A stretch of 64,000 bases of DNA, from contig NC_135782.1 of assembly GCF_028453695.1 (NCBI RefSeq), positions 3,100,001 through 3,164,000 on the forward strand, read 5' to 3'. Positions 1-10,244 of the stretch are shown one piece after another; the stretch's first letter is position 1, and every line of letters starts with the position of its first letter. This DNA is from Augochlora pura (Eukaryota > Arthropoda > Insecta > Hymenoptera > Halictidae). The notes beneath the pieces were generated by a model. The model searched no databases. It was not told the origin of the DNA and was given only the letters and a program-made list of their open reading frames with translations. A program made the translations under genes and the position numbers.

Positions 1-290
1 TCGTCGCGAAACGTTAGAATTAATTCGAGCTGTCGCGCCGCGATCGGCAACGTAATCATAATTTACTAAAGGGCCGCACAATAATGATAGAATTTCGTAA
101 AGGGCCACGTAATAATAATAATATCTTAATTTCCTAAAGGGCCACGTAATAATAATAATAATAATAATATCATGATTTCCTAAAGCGCCACGTAATAATA
201 ATGATATCAGAATTTCGTAAAGAACGATAATGTTGTAATTTTATGAAGGGCCGTATAATAATGATACCGCTAAAAATTTAAAATCCATTA
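1..290. repeat. Degenerate (TAA)n-bearing tandem repeat
   Basis: The block TAAAGGGCC, often followed by ACGTAATAATAATA, recurs at about 67, 98, 135, 181 (as TAAAGCGCC), 218 (as TAAAGAACG) and 244 (as TGAAGGGCC). The spacing varies (31, 37, 46, 37 and 26 bp) because the internal TAA run changes length. The array may extend beyond the left edge of the window. It looks like a minisatellite containing an expandable trinucleotide. No gene is visible in it. Confidence 0.8.
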
Positions 291-556
291 AATTAGCGTG
301 ATTTGACGCGTTAATTGGTCGGCCCCTTAAATCTTACAAGGAAGCGTCCCGGTTTAAGTACACGTCCCCAGCTGGAGATCTGCTTAGCCTTCGGGAGTGT
401 TCCGAGCAATATGTATAAATGATTCGTAAATCCTCCGGGTTCATTAAGATTTATGGGAACAGGTTTCTGAAGGAGGACGCGGCGTGGCTCTCTGTGTGTA
501 CGCGCGCGGTTGCGGCTAAGACGGTGGAGGGAGGATGGACCGGGAAAACGAGAGAG

Positions 557-593
<37 letters not shown>

Positions 594-2309
594 GAGAGGG
601 AGAGATGTTAGCCCCAGGGCGGTCGCATTTAAAGGCACGAATGCTTCACACGTATTTCGACACCAAAGGGCCGTTGTCGTCTTTGGGGTAAAGTCTCTTT
701 GGCATAAGTGGCTGCCGCGCTGCAAAGGACACCCTTTCGTAGCGCGCCCACGACCTCTTGCCTATGCAAAGCGATCATATTTCGCCTTGGAAGACTATTA
801 AATCTCTTTAGCCGGCGCTATCAACCCATAATTTCCCGGTCGCTCCCACTCAGAGATATATACACGCGCGGACAGCTACGGAAATGGCCACGTCTGCTCG
901 TTATTGTTGCCTAACTAATGGCTTGCGAAATTTTATGGAAAATAAACAGTCCTAATAATTTTTAATACCATCACGCATACATTTAACCAACGGAGAAAAC
1001 AGCTAAGACTTGAAATTTCCTCGAAGTTAATGAGCTGCTATCTCGAAGATCATTAGAGAGCCGACTTTCTTCTCTCATCGTATCGACTCTCATGACTGAC
1101 ACGATTAAATGTTGAACAATTGTCTTAACAGCGGACTATACTTGAAAACCGAGTAGGACAATTCGTCGACCGTAAAAGAATCGACTTCCTGTAACCTTGT
1201 CGGGACTATAACCGGCCCCTTCGATCAGCCCGCGTGCCACTTCGATGCTAAACTATCTGTATCACTGAGCAAACATAATTGTTGCTATTACAGTCGCGTT
1301 GCATAGCGCGAATGGAATGACGACGGCCGACGTCGAGCGAGAGCGAATTGCTTCATATAACCATCGATGTGCAATGCCGACTACCACCGCTTTCTATAGA
1401 ACAATGCGACATCGCGACTGTTATTTAGAGTGAACCGGAAGGACAGGTTCGCTCGCGCTCTATTAATATTAATTAGTGTTCCGCGCGGGTACGCAGAAAT
1501 CGTGCGGGGCTAATTTCGCGACGGTGTGCGAATGCTACGCTCCGATCTATACGAACGTGCTATAACTCAGCTATAAAATAAATTCGGGAGTCTAATAAAT
1601 AATACGATAATAGAAGAGCAATTATTTAAAATGATCGAACGATGGAACAATAGAATAATAACTAGCAATTTTTACTTAGTTTTATATCGGTAATAGTTGG
1701 CAATTTTTATCAAGTATTCGCATTAGTGTCGCAAGCGAAACGCGAGCCCGGCGAAGTTCGAGCAGTCGCGCGAACAAAGTTAGATCGAACGCGGAAACAG
1801 AAATTGGTCCGGGGAAATATGGGAGAGCGGCGCGCGCGGCGCCGAGTATAATAATAATTGAAATGGCAAACGATCGCCGTCTGTTCCGAATTTACTCGAA
1901 ACGCGGGAACTTCGGCCAACGAGTGTGCAACTCGGAACCCGTACAACCGAAACCTGTGCACGTGTTCTACATGCTGGAACACGGCCGGAGGTCCCCCCTC
2001 CCCTCCCCTTCCCCGTTTATATGTAAACGACTATACACGGGCCGAATCCGCGCGACAATCGAAATGTGCAACACGTGCCCCCTGCCGGCCGTGTCGACCC
2101 GACGCGAAAACTGTCGAAGAACAGTGACACGGCGCCAAGCTAGGAACGCGTTTCTGTCACGCGATATCGCTATTACATGACTTCGCTCGAAATTATAATC
2201 GCGCCGGCCCCGCCGAAACACACACAATGGATCCGCGATTATGCGAATTTCCATCGGGGCTCGTTGCTTGAACAGCTCTCGCGTGTTGGTAGCCCCTTTT
2301 TTCGTCAGT
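291..2309. other. Unique non-coding DNA, no gene recognised
   Basis: Mixed-composition sequence with dense CpG. It contains a GA microsatellite at 549-606, annotated separately. Short open frames around 1710-2254 overlap on both strands and have arginine-rich compositions typical of translated GC-rich DNA. I saw no domain or convincing exon structure. Confidence 0.6.
549..606. repeat. (GA)n microsatellite
   Basis: There is an almost uninterrupted AG run from about 559 to 590, with purine-rich flanks. Frames through it give alternating Arg-Glu on the plus strand and Leu-Ser on the minus strand, which explains the short open frames here. Confidence 0.95.
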
Positions 2310-2570
2310 ATTTTAGGTATTGAAGTATTATGTGAGATTTATGGATTATTGTTTAATTTGATGTTATTTGATCTGGCATTACTTTATTCGGGATTATTTT
2401 ATTCAATAATATTTAATTCGCTATTATTTGATTCAGTATGATTTAATTTAATATTACTTTAATTCAGTACCATTTAATTCAATATTATTCAATTATTACC
2501 TAATTCAGTATCATTTAATTCGATAATATTTAATTCGCTATTAATTCACTATTAATTCATTATAATATAG
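2310..2570. repeat. AT-rich degenerate repeat (TTTAATTC type)
   Basis: Variants of TATTTAATTCGCTATTA and TTTAATTCAGTA recur with irregular spacing of roughly 14-28 bp. It is a decayed low-complexity tandem repeat in an AT-rich island. A 66-residue open frame overlaps its left part and looks fortuitous. Confidence 0.7.
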
Positions 2571-4049
2571 TCGGACGTATCGCCGAATTAACCTCGATTT
2601 AAAATTCTCATCGCCGCTGCGAGCGGACGACGTCGACTCGCCATATCGGCGTGTAGAAACAAGCGTCGGACGGATCTCGTGTAATCAATTCGTCGCGTCG
2701 CCGATCCCGCATGGTGTGACGGGGCCAGCAACGCGTCGTGAATTTGTCCGGGGCCAGCAGGCGCGGGATTAGCGAATCAAGCGATTGAACGCGGATGAAA
2801 AATTTGACAAAAAAAAAAAGAACGCGCTCCCGTATTTTGGCAGAGCCTGGATGGTACGGGCGGTTCTATTTAAGTTGCGATCGCGCGAGCACGCGGACGT
2901 AGGTAACTTTGATCCTGATTAGCGTCCGACGAGACCCCCTTCGTAACGAGAGCCTGCTTTTAGGGCTATCGAAAATCTCTCGCAAAAAGGGGGTGGTGCG
3001 CGTGTCCACCCCATCCTCCTCCCTTCGAGCTCCGTACACGGAAGAAGAAAGCGAGGCTTTTAGATGTCGTCACGTCCAGCTGAGCTTTCCGACCCGATAA
3101 TTAGGCGGTGAAAAGGACGAGGCGAACGGGCACGCGACAAATCAGGTGGAAAACAATGTACTTCAAAGGCTTCTCGCTTGTTACCGACCGTGAACGCACG
3201 CTTTCTTGTCCGGCACGGTGTTCCATAGACCCCTATGGCGATGCCCGAAATTTATTCGCTCTTCGACGTGTTTCCTTGTTTCGAAGTTTCGAAGTGTGAA
3301 TTTTATTATTATATTGTAATATGTTGAATTTTATCTCTGTTGAATTTTATTATTATATTGTATTATATTATGCTATTTAATTTTCTACCGAAACCTCGAA
3401 TACTACATAACCTCGAAATAAACGAATTGCAATGGAATCGCGTTCTAAGGGTAGTCCGACGACTTCATTTGCGCTTCTTTTCGAGAAAATGGTGAAGGTT
3501 CGTCCAAAAATAAATTGGCCCCCATAAAGCATCTCTAGCATAACATTGGCACCCTACCCGTGGATCCTTAATGGAAACGAACTGCCATTATAGGGATATA
3601 AATATACTCCGCGGTGCAGAAGAGCCCATCTGTCGTGTCACGAAAATTACGTGAACGAGAGAGAGAGGGAGAGAGGGAGAGGATAATATTGAATCTATTA
3701 AGAGAAAACACAGTGGGCACGGACATGTGATGTTCCAGAAATACGGTACACCGGGAAACGTGTACATTGAACTCTTTGCATATCGCCGGTGCCTCCGTTC
3801 TAATTATAAAACGTTGGCGAACATAGTAAAACGATACACCGTTGTCTATTTAAAAATATTTTTATTCAATGCGAAAAGAAAAAGAATTGTTCCCTTTCAT
3901 AAAATCAAAACCCATCGATTGTTTAATGAAATAAAATTCGTTTCAGGTAAATGAAGCAAGAATAAAAATGTACGAATATTAACCTAACCTCGCGACACTG
4001 TACGCAAGGTCGAGGAGCGCTATAATTCGCTTAATTTCAATGCTTCCGG
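2571..4049. other. Unique non-coding DNA, no gene recognised
   Basis: Contains a poly-A tract near 2809, an AT-rich stretch at 3300-3380 and a short imperfect GA tract at 3656-3682. Open frames are below 80 residues and have no recognisable features. A segment at 3727-3954 encodes 75 residues rich in Lys, Phe and Tyr, but with no family resemblance I can name. Confidence 0.6.
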
Positions 4050-4198
4050 CGCCGGGGTAGTTTAACGGCGAGAGACTCGCGGAATATGCGAGATCCGAAA
4101 AGCGCAGCCACGGTGGTGACAACGAGTTAAGCTCTGATACAGTGTATTAAGTTCCTCGGATATCTCGCGGGCTTCCACAAGCCCCCGCATACTGAGGA
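4050..4198 (+). other. Hairpin-rich segment, possible structured or tRNA-derived element
   Basis: Three hairpins lie within 150 bp. CGCCG (4050-4054) pairs with CGGCG (4066-4070). CTCGC (4076-4080) pairs with GCGAG (4088-4092) around a 7-base loop. A longer interrupted stem pairs TCCTC (4153-4157) with GAGGA (4194-4198) and encloses GCGGGCTT/AAGCCCCCGC around a CCAC loop. The string TAGTTTAACGG at 4058-4068 resembles a Pol III A box (TRGYNNARNNG), and the 5-bp stem with 7-base loop resembles an anticodon arm. There is no T at the position before the anticodon, no canonical B box and no terminal T run, so this is not a functional tRNA. It could be a decayed tRNA-derived SINE head or chance structure. 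Confidence 0.25.
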
Positions 4199-4200
4199 CA

Positions 4201-5300
4201 CCAGAACCAGGTGCAAAATTATGCCGGAAATATGTGCGCGCTGGCTTGTATATTGTTCGCCCCGGCTAAACAACGTCTTGGCGCGCCGTGTTCTAGCCTC
4301 CCCCCCCAGGATTTCCCTGAATATTATTTCGAACGCTCGCGCGCGATTCCTCGAGATTTAAAATTTGCTCTAGCGCCCGAAATGAAACTGCGCACGGCGC
4401 GGCTCCTAAAGAACCTAATTAACGCGGCGTTTGTTTGCGAAAACTGAATTAATTTCGGGCGCGTACTTTTTTGGAAATTGCATGGAGATGTATTTTGGAA
4501 GTGAAATGATTTGATTCCTGTGAGGATGATTTATGAATTATTATATGATATTTATAGCAGAGTGTGTTGCACAATAGTGTACAAATACAGTAATAGAATA
4601 ATATAATTTAATTAAGTAGCGTATAATATTTATAACAGAATATTGTGTAAGTGTATCTAAATCGTTTTAAAATACAGAGAAAATATTATAGCAACAGGAA
4701 TATTTCAAATATAAATATTGGACGAATTTCTAGCTAGCTTTAGGAATTTTTCTATTATTCTAACTATTGTTATATAAATTATGGAATTTGTAAAACTGTC
4801 TAAACTTTGTTGCTAGAACAATTGTGATATTTGCAAGAATTTCTCTCTGAATTCGAAGAATTTCTTCTCTGCGTTGAACAAAATTTTACAGAATAATTCG
4901 AAATAAAATGAAATAAAGTCGCAGACGAAATTTGCGCGATCCTAATCGTTTGTAAAACAATATCGAGGTTTTCGTTTCATTGTAATTTCGCTGCCAAGTT
5001 TTCGCTAAAATAAAAAAGGGCTTTTCCTCGCGGTGAAGTATAAAGCTCGGCGATCTTCGTTGACTTTTTATTAAAACCCCCGGCGCGGCGCGTTTAAGAA
5101 GAGCCGCGCCGGGGTAGCAAGAGTCAGCAGGATGCAAGGAGGTCAACGAACCAATCTCCCATGTATGATTTTTTTCACGAGGGCCCTTCATTATCCATCG
5201 ATCGCTCCCGATTCCGTTTACGCGGCATAAATCTCCACCCGCGCGAAAACACCCTGCACAATCTTCTCTAACGAAGGTGCTACGATTCTCTGCATATCGT
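4201..5300. other. Unique DNA with AT-rich island, no gene recognised
   Basis: The left third is moderately GC-rich. About 4440-4920 is strongly AT-rich and stop-dense, and the remainder returns to mixed composition. A minus-strand frame at 4886-5191 (101 residues) has no recognisable domain. Confidence 0.6.
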
Positions 5301-5605
5301 TATAAAATATGCGCACAATTTTTAGGTAATTTTGCATAAATTCGTAACTAAAATTTTTATTGTAAATTCACTGTGAATTTTAGAATTGTTGGAGCATAGA
5401 TGGAATTATAGAAATAAGGTATATTACGTGATGTAGAATGCTGTACGATTTCGAAGTACTTTTGTATAAATTTGTTATTAGAATGTTGTTATAAATTCAA
5501 TTTTTATCGATTTTCAATATTGGAATTTAATTATGAATTAAATTAAGTAAATATTAATTCTTAATACTTGTATTGAATTAAGTAAACCGCGACTATCCTG
5601 GATAA
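5301..5605 (+). repeat. Left copy of a ~300-bp duplication ending at a scaffold gap
   Basis: This AT-rich sequence is repeated with small substitutions and short indels at 5706-6004. Both copies end with CCGCGACTATCCTGGATAA. The left copy stops exactly at the N run. The position of the pair at both edges of a 100-N gap suggests an unmerged overlap of contig ends (two haplotypes) rather than a true tandem duplication. Confidence 0.9.
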
Positions 5606-5705
5606 NNNNNNNNNNNNNNNNNNNNNNNNNNNNNNNNNNNNNNNNNNNNNNNNNNNNNNNNNNNNNNNNNNNNNNNNNNNNNNNNNNNNNNNNNNNNNNN
5701 NNNNN
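5606..5705. other. Assembly gap, 100 N
   Basis: Exactly 100 unknown bases, a conventional placeholder of unspecified true size. It is flanked by the two copies of the ~300-bp duplicated sequence. Confidence 0.98.
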
Positions 5706-6004
5706 TATAAAATATGCGCACAATTTTTAGGTAATTTTGCATAAATTCGTAATTCAAATTTTTATTGTAAATTCCCTATGGATTTTAGAATTGTTGGAGC
5801 ATAGATGGAATTATAGAAATAAGGTATATTACGTGGTGTAGAATGTTGTACGATTTCGAAGTACTTTTGTATAAATTTGTTATTAGAATGTTGTTCTAAA
5901 TTCAATTTTTATCGATTTTTAATATGAGAATTTAATTATGAATTAAATTAAGTAAATATCTTAATACTTGTATTGAATTAAGTAAACCGCGACTATCCTG
6001 GATA
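5706..6004 (+). repeat. Right copy of the ~300-bp duplication
   Basis: Begins at the first base after the gap with TATAAAATATGCGCACAATT, as the left copy does at 5301. It runs in register through CTATCCTGGATAA and then continues into unique sequence (AACGTAACC). Differences include the replacement of TAAATATTAATTCTTAATAC by a form about 6 bases shorter. Confidence 0.9.
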
Positions 6005-6019
6005 AAACGTAACCGAGAG

Positions 6020-6058
<39 letters not shown>

Positions 6059-6232
6059 GTGGTTCCATAAATAACAGAAATGAAATCCCGGGGCTCCTGT
6101 AAGTGAAGATAACAACGTGTCGATATAGGTTGGACACCGTGGCAAAGGAAACGGTGTAAGGCACGCGCCTATAAATTTCGTGCTATTACTTCTCTGGCGA
6201 AGTATACGGCGCGGGTAATAAAATGCAATATA
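6005..6232. other. Unique DNA with (GA)n tract, cut by a gap
   Basis: A GA microsatellite occupies about 6015-6056. The rest is unique sequence that ends at the second N run. No gene is visible. Confidence 0.7.
6015..6056. repeat. (GA)n microsatellite
   Basis: A nearly perfect GA run of about 40 bp that starts with AAAG variants. Confidence 0.95.
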
Positions 6233-6332
6233 NNNNNNNNNNNNNNNNNNNNNNNNNNNNNNNNNNNNNNNNNNNNNNNNNNNNNNNNNNNNNNNNNNNN
6301 NNNNNNNNNNNNNNNNNNNNNNNNNNNNNNNN
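6233..6332. other. Assembly gap, 100 N
   Basis: Exactly 100 N. The sequence resumes inside a 185-bp satellite unit, so the gap hides the left end of satellite array A. Confidence 0.98.
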
Positions 6333-7000
6333 CGGGGTCGTAAAGTAGACACTTTCAGCTTCAATTTGAGGTACCTGAAGTTCAAATTGCTCCACGGGAA
6401 AGTTTTCGAAAACTCGCTCATAGTCGAAAAATGAGCCCGAGACGACCAAATACCCCCGATGATTTGATTCAAAAAATCATAAAAAAATCCCAGACCGTTT
6501 TACGGGAATGTACCTTCCCTTGTCGTAAAGTAGACACTTTCAGCTTCAATTTAAGCTACTTGAAGTCCAATTTGCTCCACGGGAAAGTTTTCGAAAACTC
6601 GCTCATAGTCGAAAAATGNNNNNNNNNNNNNNNNNNNNNNNNNNNNNNNNNNNNNNNNNNNNNNNNNNNNNNNNNNNNNNNNNNNNNNNNNNNNNNNNNN
6701 NNNNNNNNNNNNNNNNNNCGGGAATGTACCTTCCGGGGTCGTAAAGTAGACACTTTCAGCTTCAATTTGAGGTACCTGAAGTTCAAATTGCTCCACGGGA
6801 AAGTTTTCGAAAACTCGCTCATAGTCGAAAAATGAGCCCCAGACGGCCTAATAACCCCGATGATTTCATTCAAAAAATCATAAAAAAATCCCAGGCTGTT
6901 TTGCGGGAATGTACCTTCCGGGGTCGTAAAGTAGACACTTTCAGCTTCAATTTAAGCTACTTGAAGTCCAATTTGCTCCACGGGAAAGTTGTTGGAAACA
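6333..7000 (+). repeat. 185-bp satellite, array A (plus orientation, gapped)
   Basis: Tandem units of the same 185-bp sequence found in arrays B and C. Unit boundaries, taken at the motif AAAATGAGCCC, fall at 6431 and 6616 (185 bp apart), and at 6832 after the third gap. Two unit types alternate: one with TTGAGGTACCTGAAGTTC, the other with TTAAGCTACTTGAAGTCC. This suggests a dimeric (~370-bp) higher-order unit or duplicated contig ends. The last unit loses similarity after GGGAAAGTTGTTGGAAACAC near 7000. A 62-codon open frame starts at the ATG of each unit. It carries KIIKK and KVDTFSFNL motifs, but I recognise no protein family. Confidence 0.93.
6619..6718. other. Assembly gap, 100 N, inside satellite array A
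   Basis: Exactly 100 N. Satellite sequence lies on both sides, so the assembly broke in the tandem repeat and true copy number is unknown. Confidence 0.98.
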
Positions 7001-7014
7001 CGCCCAGTTATGTT

Positions 7015-7210
7015 CGAGTGATGTTCGAAGATACTTGAAGAATATTTGGAGAATATTTGAGTAATATTCCAAGGGTATTCGAATAGTATTCGAATAATAC
7101 TGGGCTAATATTCGAGTCATATTCGAATAATATTGGACTTATATATGAATCATATTCGAATAATATTCGTACAATATTGAACTAATATTCAAATGAGATT
7201 CGTATAATAT
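7015..7210. repeat. Degenerate ATTCGAATAATATT repeat next to array A
   Basis: Variants of ATATTCGAATAATATTGGAC recur about every 15-30 bp, in both partly palindromic halves (ATTCGAAT). The block begins where the 185-bp satellite decays, so it may be a satellite border or a separate AT minisatellite. Confidence 0.7.
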
Positions 7211-8639
7211 GGAACGAAAATTGGAATAGCTTTCAAAAAAATAATCAGAGAAACATGGTGACTCGTAAAAAAGCGTGGAGTTACGGTCGCGTAGAAATCG
7301 CGGCGGATTAGGTACGAGAAGTTAGCGAACGGTGAACCGTTAAAAGAAGGGGGGAATAAGGTGGGCAGCAGCAGCAGCGGCGGGTGCTTGGGAGAAGAAA
7401 CTGCTGTCTGTTTCGGCGAGAATTGACTTCCCCTGAATGATGAGACACCGGGGAGAAAAGCGCGGCCCGGGAGGGTCCGAAATAAAAAGAAATCCGTAAC
7501 AAAGAGAGACGGAAACAGAAAAATAAAGATTGGCAAAAGTGGCTTCTCCCGAATTTGGCATCTGCGTTTTATTGTCCCGTACCTATAGAATTCGAATACA
7601 GTCCCGGGGAGACAATACTACTCTACTACCCTCCTCCCCGTGCTTTATTCCACAGCGAGAGGCAAATAAAGTTTGATAATACGGCCACCGTGTTCCTTTT
7701 CCTCCACCCGAAAACTTCGCTTTTGTAATGACACTGCAATTTCTCGAGGAGACTCTCCTTGCTACGGATCGGTCGACTATGCTTCTACGAAACACACGGG
7801 ACGAGCAACGGGGATGTTATTAAACCGGGGAATTTTATAGGGAAATTGTGGATTTTTATGTGTTTCTGATATTTGTGTATGGTGAAAATTCATGAACGCG
7901 ACGAAAATACTATTTTATAATGACGACAATTTAGTTGAGCTAATCTAGGATTAAATATGTATTTTATAATGTCTGTAGTAAATAAATGGTTAATAAGTAA
8001 ATTGTTAATATTGTCAATTCACAATTAAAAATTAACCGCATAAAATCTCATCGCCTTATTCGAAAGCGTCTTGGCGAGCAGAGCAGTCCGCCGCAATCGA
8101 ATCGCTAATTAAAGAATATTATACGGGGGTTGAGGGGGGTGGTATCAGCGATCAGCGGCTGAATAACCGAAAACTTGGAATCCTCGGTTCCTTTCCGCCG
8201 AGATATAACAATATGAAAGGGACGGGAGAGCGGAGGGGGAGGGTGGCAGAGTAAGGTGGTCGCGTGGAAATGGAATCCGATGCGATATCATGCCGAAGGG
8301 GACGTAAATTAAAATGTCTCCGTCGAAGGAGCTCGCTCGCGCGCGCGCGCGCTCGAGGGGTGGTTTTTTTACCTTTCCTCTCTCGTTCCGGCGGTTCGTC
8401 GCCGTGCGTCTAATCTCCGCTTCCGCCTGTTACGCGCCTTCTCTCTCTCTCGCGTCCTCCTCGTCCTTCGTTCTCTTTCTCCTTCGGTTTCTTTTCTCTT
8501 CTTTTTTCCATTCCCTCCGCCGGTCCGCTTTCGAACTCTCCCTTTCTATACTTTCGAGTTCGCCGCCGAGAATCGATTCCCCCGGGAGCGCTTTCGAAAC
8601 TCAGCCACAACTTTATAAAAGCTCCGTTGTAAAGGGTGT
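7211..8639. other. Unique non-coding DNA, no gene recognised
   Basis: Mixed composition with an AT-rich island at about 7830-8040 and a GC alternation near 8339-8352. Minus-strand frames at 7189-7561 overlap each other in three frames and show no domain. The region from 8360 to 8640 is pyrimidine-rich and leads into the CT microsatellite. Confidence 0.6.
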
Positions 8640-8640
8640 C

Positions 8641-8703
<63 letters not shown>

Positions 8704-8708
8704 TTCTC
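8640..8708. repeat. (CT)n microsatellite, ~65 bp
   Basis: One of the longest dinucleotide runs in the window, nearly pure CT with two interruptions. It produces poly-Leu-Ser and poly-Arg-Glu frames on the two strands. Confidence 0.97.
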
Positions 8709-9709
8709 CTGGTCGCAGCGTTTCTATTGCGGGCGGGCATAAGTACGCGGATATTCTTAGTTCAACGAGTCCAGGATTTATTCTGCCGGATCTGTTAAGA
8801 AATCCGGACCAAGTTTTCCTTAAAACTACGCGGTCGACGTTTCTCGAGTCCCGATGTTTACAGTGGCTACGAGTACTGTTTGCACACTTTTTCGACGCGA
8901 TTATTTTTTTTTAAAAAGAGTCGTCGCCTTTTTTTTTAAATAGGCAGAACACTGGTGTTAGTATTTAGCTTCTTGGTATTATTTTTTTAATTTTACTATT
9001 TCTCGATTTAACGCTTTGCGCTCGAGGGGTGACTTTGGGGCGCTGGTAAAAATTATTACATCGTGTTTCAAAATTATTTCTACTTTATCAGATTTTTTTG
9101 TACGTCAGAATTAATATTACTACTGCTGTAAATATCGCAAGATTTAATATAGTCCGCTTAGAATTGATTAAATTGTATAAAGAATGGAAATACTGTAGCG
9201 CAAAGGGGATGAAATTTTTGGCTCGCGTTCTTTCTACGAAATAAAAGAAATTGCTGCGGGAAGAAGAAAAATAATTACTGTAGGTTGTTAAATACACATT
9301 CAATGCCTACTTCAACAATTTTAACAATTTTAAGAATTAATATTTTAACAATTTTTTCGCGATATTTTCGATCGTTTCTGATCGAACGAAATTCCGCGAA
9401 CAATTGAAATATATACGTCGCCGACTCGTGGTAACGTCTCCAAGAAGAGACGGTTCCAGGAAAGAGATATCGACGCATCGTGGTTCGGTGCAGGGGCGCC
9501 AGTGCATCGAGGGATGCGGCGACCGACGCACGGCGAACAAAATAAGGCGATAACGTATCGGCGTTCGCGGAGCCGTGGAGGCGCAAAAGATAAATTATCT
9601 GCGTTTATACATACATACATTAAACGGGGCCGGACTATATTTCACCGTTGTCAGTTTATCCGCGACACCTGCTACGCCGAATCCCTCTTATTTCGACGGG
9701 TATCAAGGG
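8709..9709. other. Unique DNA, AT-rich core, no gene recognised
   Basis: About 8890-9380 is AT-rich with several poly-T runs. The flanks are mixed. Three overlapping minus-strand frames at 9275-9620 are alternative readings of the same non-coding sequence. Confidence 0.6.
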
Positions 9710-9738
9710 GTGTGCGTGTGTGTGTGTGTGTGTGTGTC
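9710..9738. repeat. (GT)n microsatellite
   Basis: A TGTGCGTGTGTG... run of about 28 bp. It is the only clear GT/CA dinucleotide tract in the window, in contrast to the abundant GA/CT tracts. Confidence 0.95.
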
Positions 9739-10210
9739 TGCAGGACACCGCGGCTCAGGAGGGGGAGAATCTCCGGGATCGGAAAGATCGATAGCGCCAA
9801 TAAAACGCCACTTTCGCCGCCATAAATCGAGCACGAGATCTTTTATTGCGGCCGCATGTATTTCCGGGGTAATGTCACTGACGGCATGGACGACGTCACG
9901 TCGCTGAAGGAATCATTTTATTATATATAAGCCAGTTTCTTTTTTCTCTATTCGACTATCTAATTATTAATTAACATTAATGGAAACTTGATATAATTAT
10001 TTGGCTTCGTTCATCTATTTTTCTTGATTAATTTTCTAATTGTTTTATAGACTGTGTTATTAATTGTTTATAGAATTTGTTAGGGGTAGTTTTATATAAC
10101 ATCGCTGGATTATTCTAAAGCGTGTGAAATTTCTAAAGCGTTGCCTCCGAGTAATCGACGATTTGAGCAATCGACTACAAAGGGTTGAGAAACGTGCCCG
10201 TCACACAGCA

Positions 10211-10244
10211 GACGTCTCGAAGACGTCGCAAAGACGTCCACGTG
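10211..10244. promoter_or_regulatory. Triple GACGTC palindrome plus CACGTG, possible bZIP/bHLH site cluster
   Basis: GACGTC occurs at 10211, 10222 and 10233, exactly 11 bp apart. The CACGTG palindrome follows directly at 10239-10244. GACGTC is the core of CRE/ATF-type bZIP sites and CACGTG is the canonical E-box. The helical-turn spacing is what is seen; binding is inferred. The flanks lack the full TGACGTCA octamer, so this could also be a small tandem repeat of about 11 bp. Confidence 0.3.

Noticed and set aside
3980..3992. AACCTAACCT, resembling the insect telomere repeat CCTAA
   Set aside because: Only two units occur, in isolation; no tandem array is present.
8339..8352. GCGC alternation as Z-DNA or promoter signal
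   Set aside because: It is too short and common in this CpG-rich genome to support a specific call.
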